The translations under genes and the position numbers were made by a program. Positions 62,724 to 64,000 of a stretch of 64,000 bases of DNA are shown here, in pieces. Position 1 is the stretch's first letter, and each line of letters starts with the position of its first letter. The notes beneath the pieces are model-generated. The model saw only the letters and a list, made by a program, of their open reading frames with translations, did no database searches and was not told the origin of the DNA. The DNA is from Candidatus Accumulibacter appositus. Lineage in GTDB: Bacteria; Pseudomonadota; Gammaproteobacteria; Burkholderiales; Rhodocyclaceae. The stretch covers positions 94,406 to 158,405 of the forward strand of contig JEMX01000012.1 in NCBI GenBank assembly GCA_000585055.1, given 5' to 3'.

Positions 62724-63962
62724 CTAGCGCGGGCGTGATGTGCGAGCGGAGAACAGCGGCACACGTGCAAGGTGATCCGAAATCCCGTCGAGAGCTGGCG
62801 CGCTGTAACCCAAATCACTGCGTGAGGTGTGCCATACGTCCATGATGCTTTCTATGGCGTGGTCGAGGAAACCCGCCACCCGTGTCTCGTCTTCGCCAAT
62901 CTTTCGCGCGAGGCGCAGGAAGGATTCGCGAGTGACGTCCTGCCAGCGTTTGGAGCGCGCGAGCTTGAGCGCCAATTGGTCGTCTGCCTTGTACTGAATG
63001 GTAGAAACGAAATCGTAAGCCGGCGAAAGCTTGGCGTGGACGCCGTCAGGGTAAATCAGGCTCCAGTTCTTGAGGTGAACATCACCGTTACCGGACGCAA
63101 CGACGAAAACCAGCCGCCGGATGAATTCCTCCAGCTCTGATTCTCCGGCGAGTTTGTAGACCAAGTTGGCAAGCGTTTCATAGTTGAACTTGTCGTACTT
63201 CTGCTCGGGGTAGAGGCCAAGAATCTGCGCGAAGTCCTCGATGTGAACGCGCTTGACGGCCGACGTGCGGTCGAAGCGGCGGACAGCTAGCGCCTTTTGC
63301 CCTGCGGCAATCGTACTGGCTTCCGGTGGGAGGCCGGAAATTTCCGCGACCGGAATCAACTCGATTTCTGGAATAGTAATGCCGCTGGCCTCGGCCCAAC
63401 GCATCGTCGCAAACTCGTTCTCCGGTACTCCCGGAAAACGGCTGTCCGGCAACTTGACGATCCAGTCGCCGCCGATTCCGCTGACCGGGATGGTCATTCC
63501 GCGTCCTTCGCGCAGGGCCGAAAATTTGAGCTGCACTCCTGCAAGCGAGAAACGCCATTCCCCCTTGGGCGGGTGCGCGTCCGTCGCCGACCGGCTCTCT
63601 CCTGCGCTTTCCGGGATCGCCTCGTCGGCCAGGATGCACACGGCACCGGGCAAGTCGTCTCCCAAGTGATGGAGGAGAAAGAACTCGCGATAGACCGAAA
63701 CCCCGGCCTGTCGGGCAATCAAATCACGCAAGGGACCTTCCGGCGGCAGGTTGGAAAACCACGGCGGCGTGCGCTGCCGCGAGGAATACACCTGGTCCGG
63801 ATCGTCGACAAACTGCTGTCCAAGGATTGGCCGCGGATAAGCGTTCTTGTACGACTCGAGCAGCCTAAACTCGCAACCGTTGTTACGCGTCAGGTTCAGT
63901 TGACCGACGGGCGTGTCGTTGAGCCATACGCCAAGACGGTGCTCCGTAAGCGTGCAGCGCAC
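62724..63962 (-). CDS. hipA: HipA-type kinase toxin
   Basis: A 412-residue HipA family serine/threonine kinase. The family core FSLAGVQLKFSALREG, the catalytic loop NGDVHLKNWSL and the metal-site LSPAYDFVST are intact. HipA toxins phosphorylate tRNA synthetases and induce dormancy, normally checked by HipB. The start is a GTG at 63962, but the frame stays open to the window edge, so the N-terminus could be longer. A hipB gene would lie just beyond the right end. Confidence 0.93.
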   Translation of the reverse strand: MRCTLTEHRLGVWLNDTPVGQLNLTRNNGCEFRLLESYKNAYPRPILGQQFVDDPDQVYSSRQRTPPWFSNLPPEGPLRDLIARQAGVSVYREFFLLHHLGDDLPGAVCILADEAIPESAGESRSATDAHPPKGEWRFSLAGVQLKFSALREGRGMTIPVSGIGGDWIVKLPDSRFPGVPENEFATMRWAEASGITIPEIELIPVAEISGLPPEASTIAAGQKALAVRRFDRTSAVKRVHIEDFAQILGLYPEQKYDKFNYETLANLVYKLAGESELEEFIRRLVFVVASGNGDVHLKNWSLIYPDGVHAKLSPAYDFVSTIQYKADDQLALKLARSKRWQDVTRESFLRLARKIGEDETRVAGFLDHAIESIMDVWHTSRSDLGYSAPALDGISDHLARVPLFSARTSRPR

Positions 63963-64000
63963 CCACCTACCCTTGTGCAGATCAGGCAGGCAGTTAGATT

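Noticed and set aside
1..64000. tRNA, rRNA, prophage or insertion sequence
   Set aside because: No T-arm/anticodon pattern, rRNA segment, transposase or integrase could be recognised anywhere by eye; a tRNAscan-SE or Infernal run would settle the RNA part.

Overview
The window is a 64 kb stretch of a high-GC (clearly above 60% by eye) bacterial chromosome. The gene families suggest a betaproteobacterium, most like Rhodocyclales of the Candidatus Accumulibacter type: a FFLEELY-motif protein, a twin-transmembrane protein, a DUF3391/HD-GYP protein, NhaR, RutE, and an hsdM-rhuM-hsdS-hsdR type I locus with a YgjP-like peptidase. This placement is an inference; no rRNA or tRNA gene was recognised to fix it. 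Most genes are compact, overlap at ATGA or TTGA junctions, and carry housekeeping or envelope functions.

Left third (1-28 kb): a partial ispD; an AmmeMemoRadiSam operon (amrB-amrA-amrS) coupled to an alpha/beta-hydrolase-fold protein that seems to have lost its catalytic triad; glgB; DUF3616, a RIO kinase, DUF3179, rutE, a double-CDGSH protein, two YceI proteins with a cytochrome b561, an NmrA/LysR divergent pair, an SGNH hydrolase, an MFS transporter, a large MscS channel followed by a patatin, a divergent L,D-transpeptidase/MepK-type pair, the alkB-alkA repair pair, and nudF flanked by two YbaK-domain proteins.

Middle (28-44.7 kb): an SSF symporter, a VTT membrane protein, a four-gene operon (aldehyde dehydrogenase, Tat-leader subunit, GMC oxidoreductase, membrane lipase), a FFLEELY gene broken by a perfect 19-bp duplication, a C-rich candidate sRNA with a strong intrinsic terminator, a lytic transglycosylase, an HD-GYP protein with two in-frame 9-bp minisatellites, and an Att-type ABC transporter cassette.

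Right third (44.7-64 kb): a decayed type I restriction-modification locus in which one deletion has joined the start of hsdS to the last two-fifths of hsdR; a truncated DUF5615 toxin-antitoxin relic; moeA and moaA; a BI-1/HPF/NhaR group; a Tim44-like protein with a 27-bp duplication; a pair of arsenosugar-type glycosyltransferase genes; an orphan zinc-finger anti-sigma protein; and a terminal cluster of toxin-antitoxin genes (an intact FitA/FitB-like pair with promoter and operator, a frameshifted ParE pair, HipA) around a stand-alone sigma-70 region 4 protein.

A dispersed hairpin-rich repeat (REP/MITE-like) occurs at least six times in intergenic DNA and supplies the C-terminal coding sequence of one gene. 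No CRISPR array, insertion sequence with transposase, or prophage was found.
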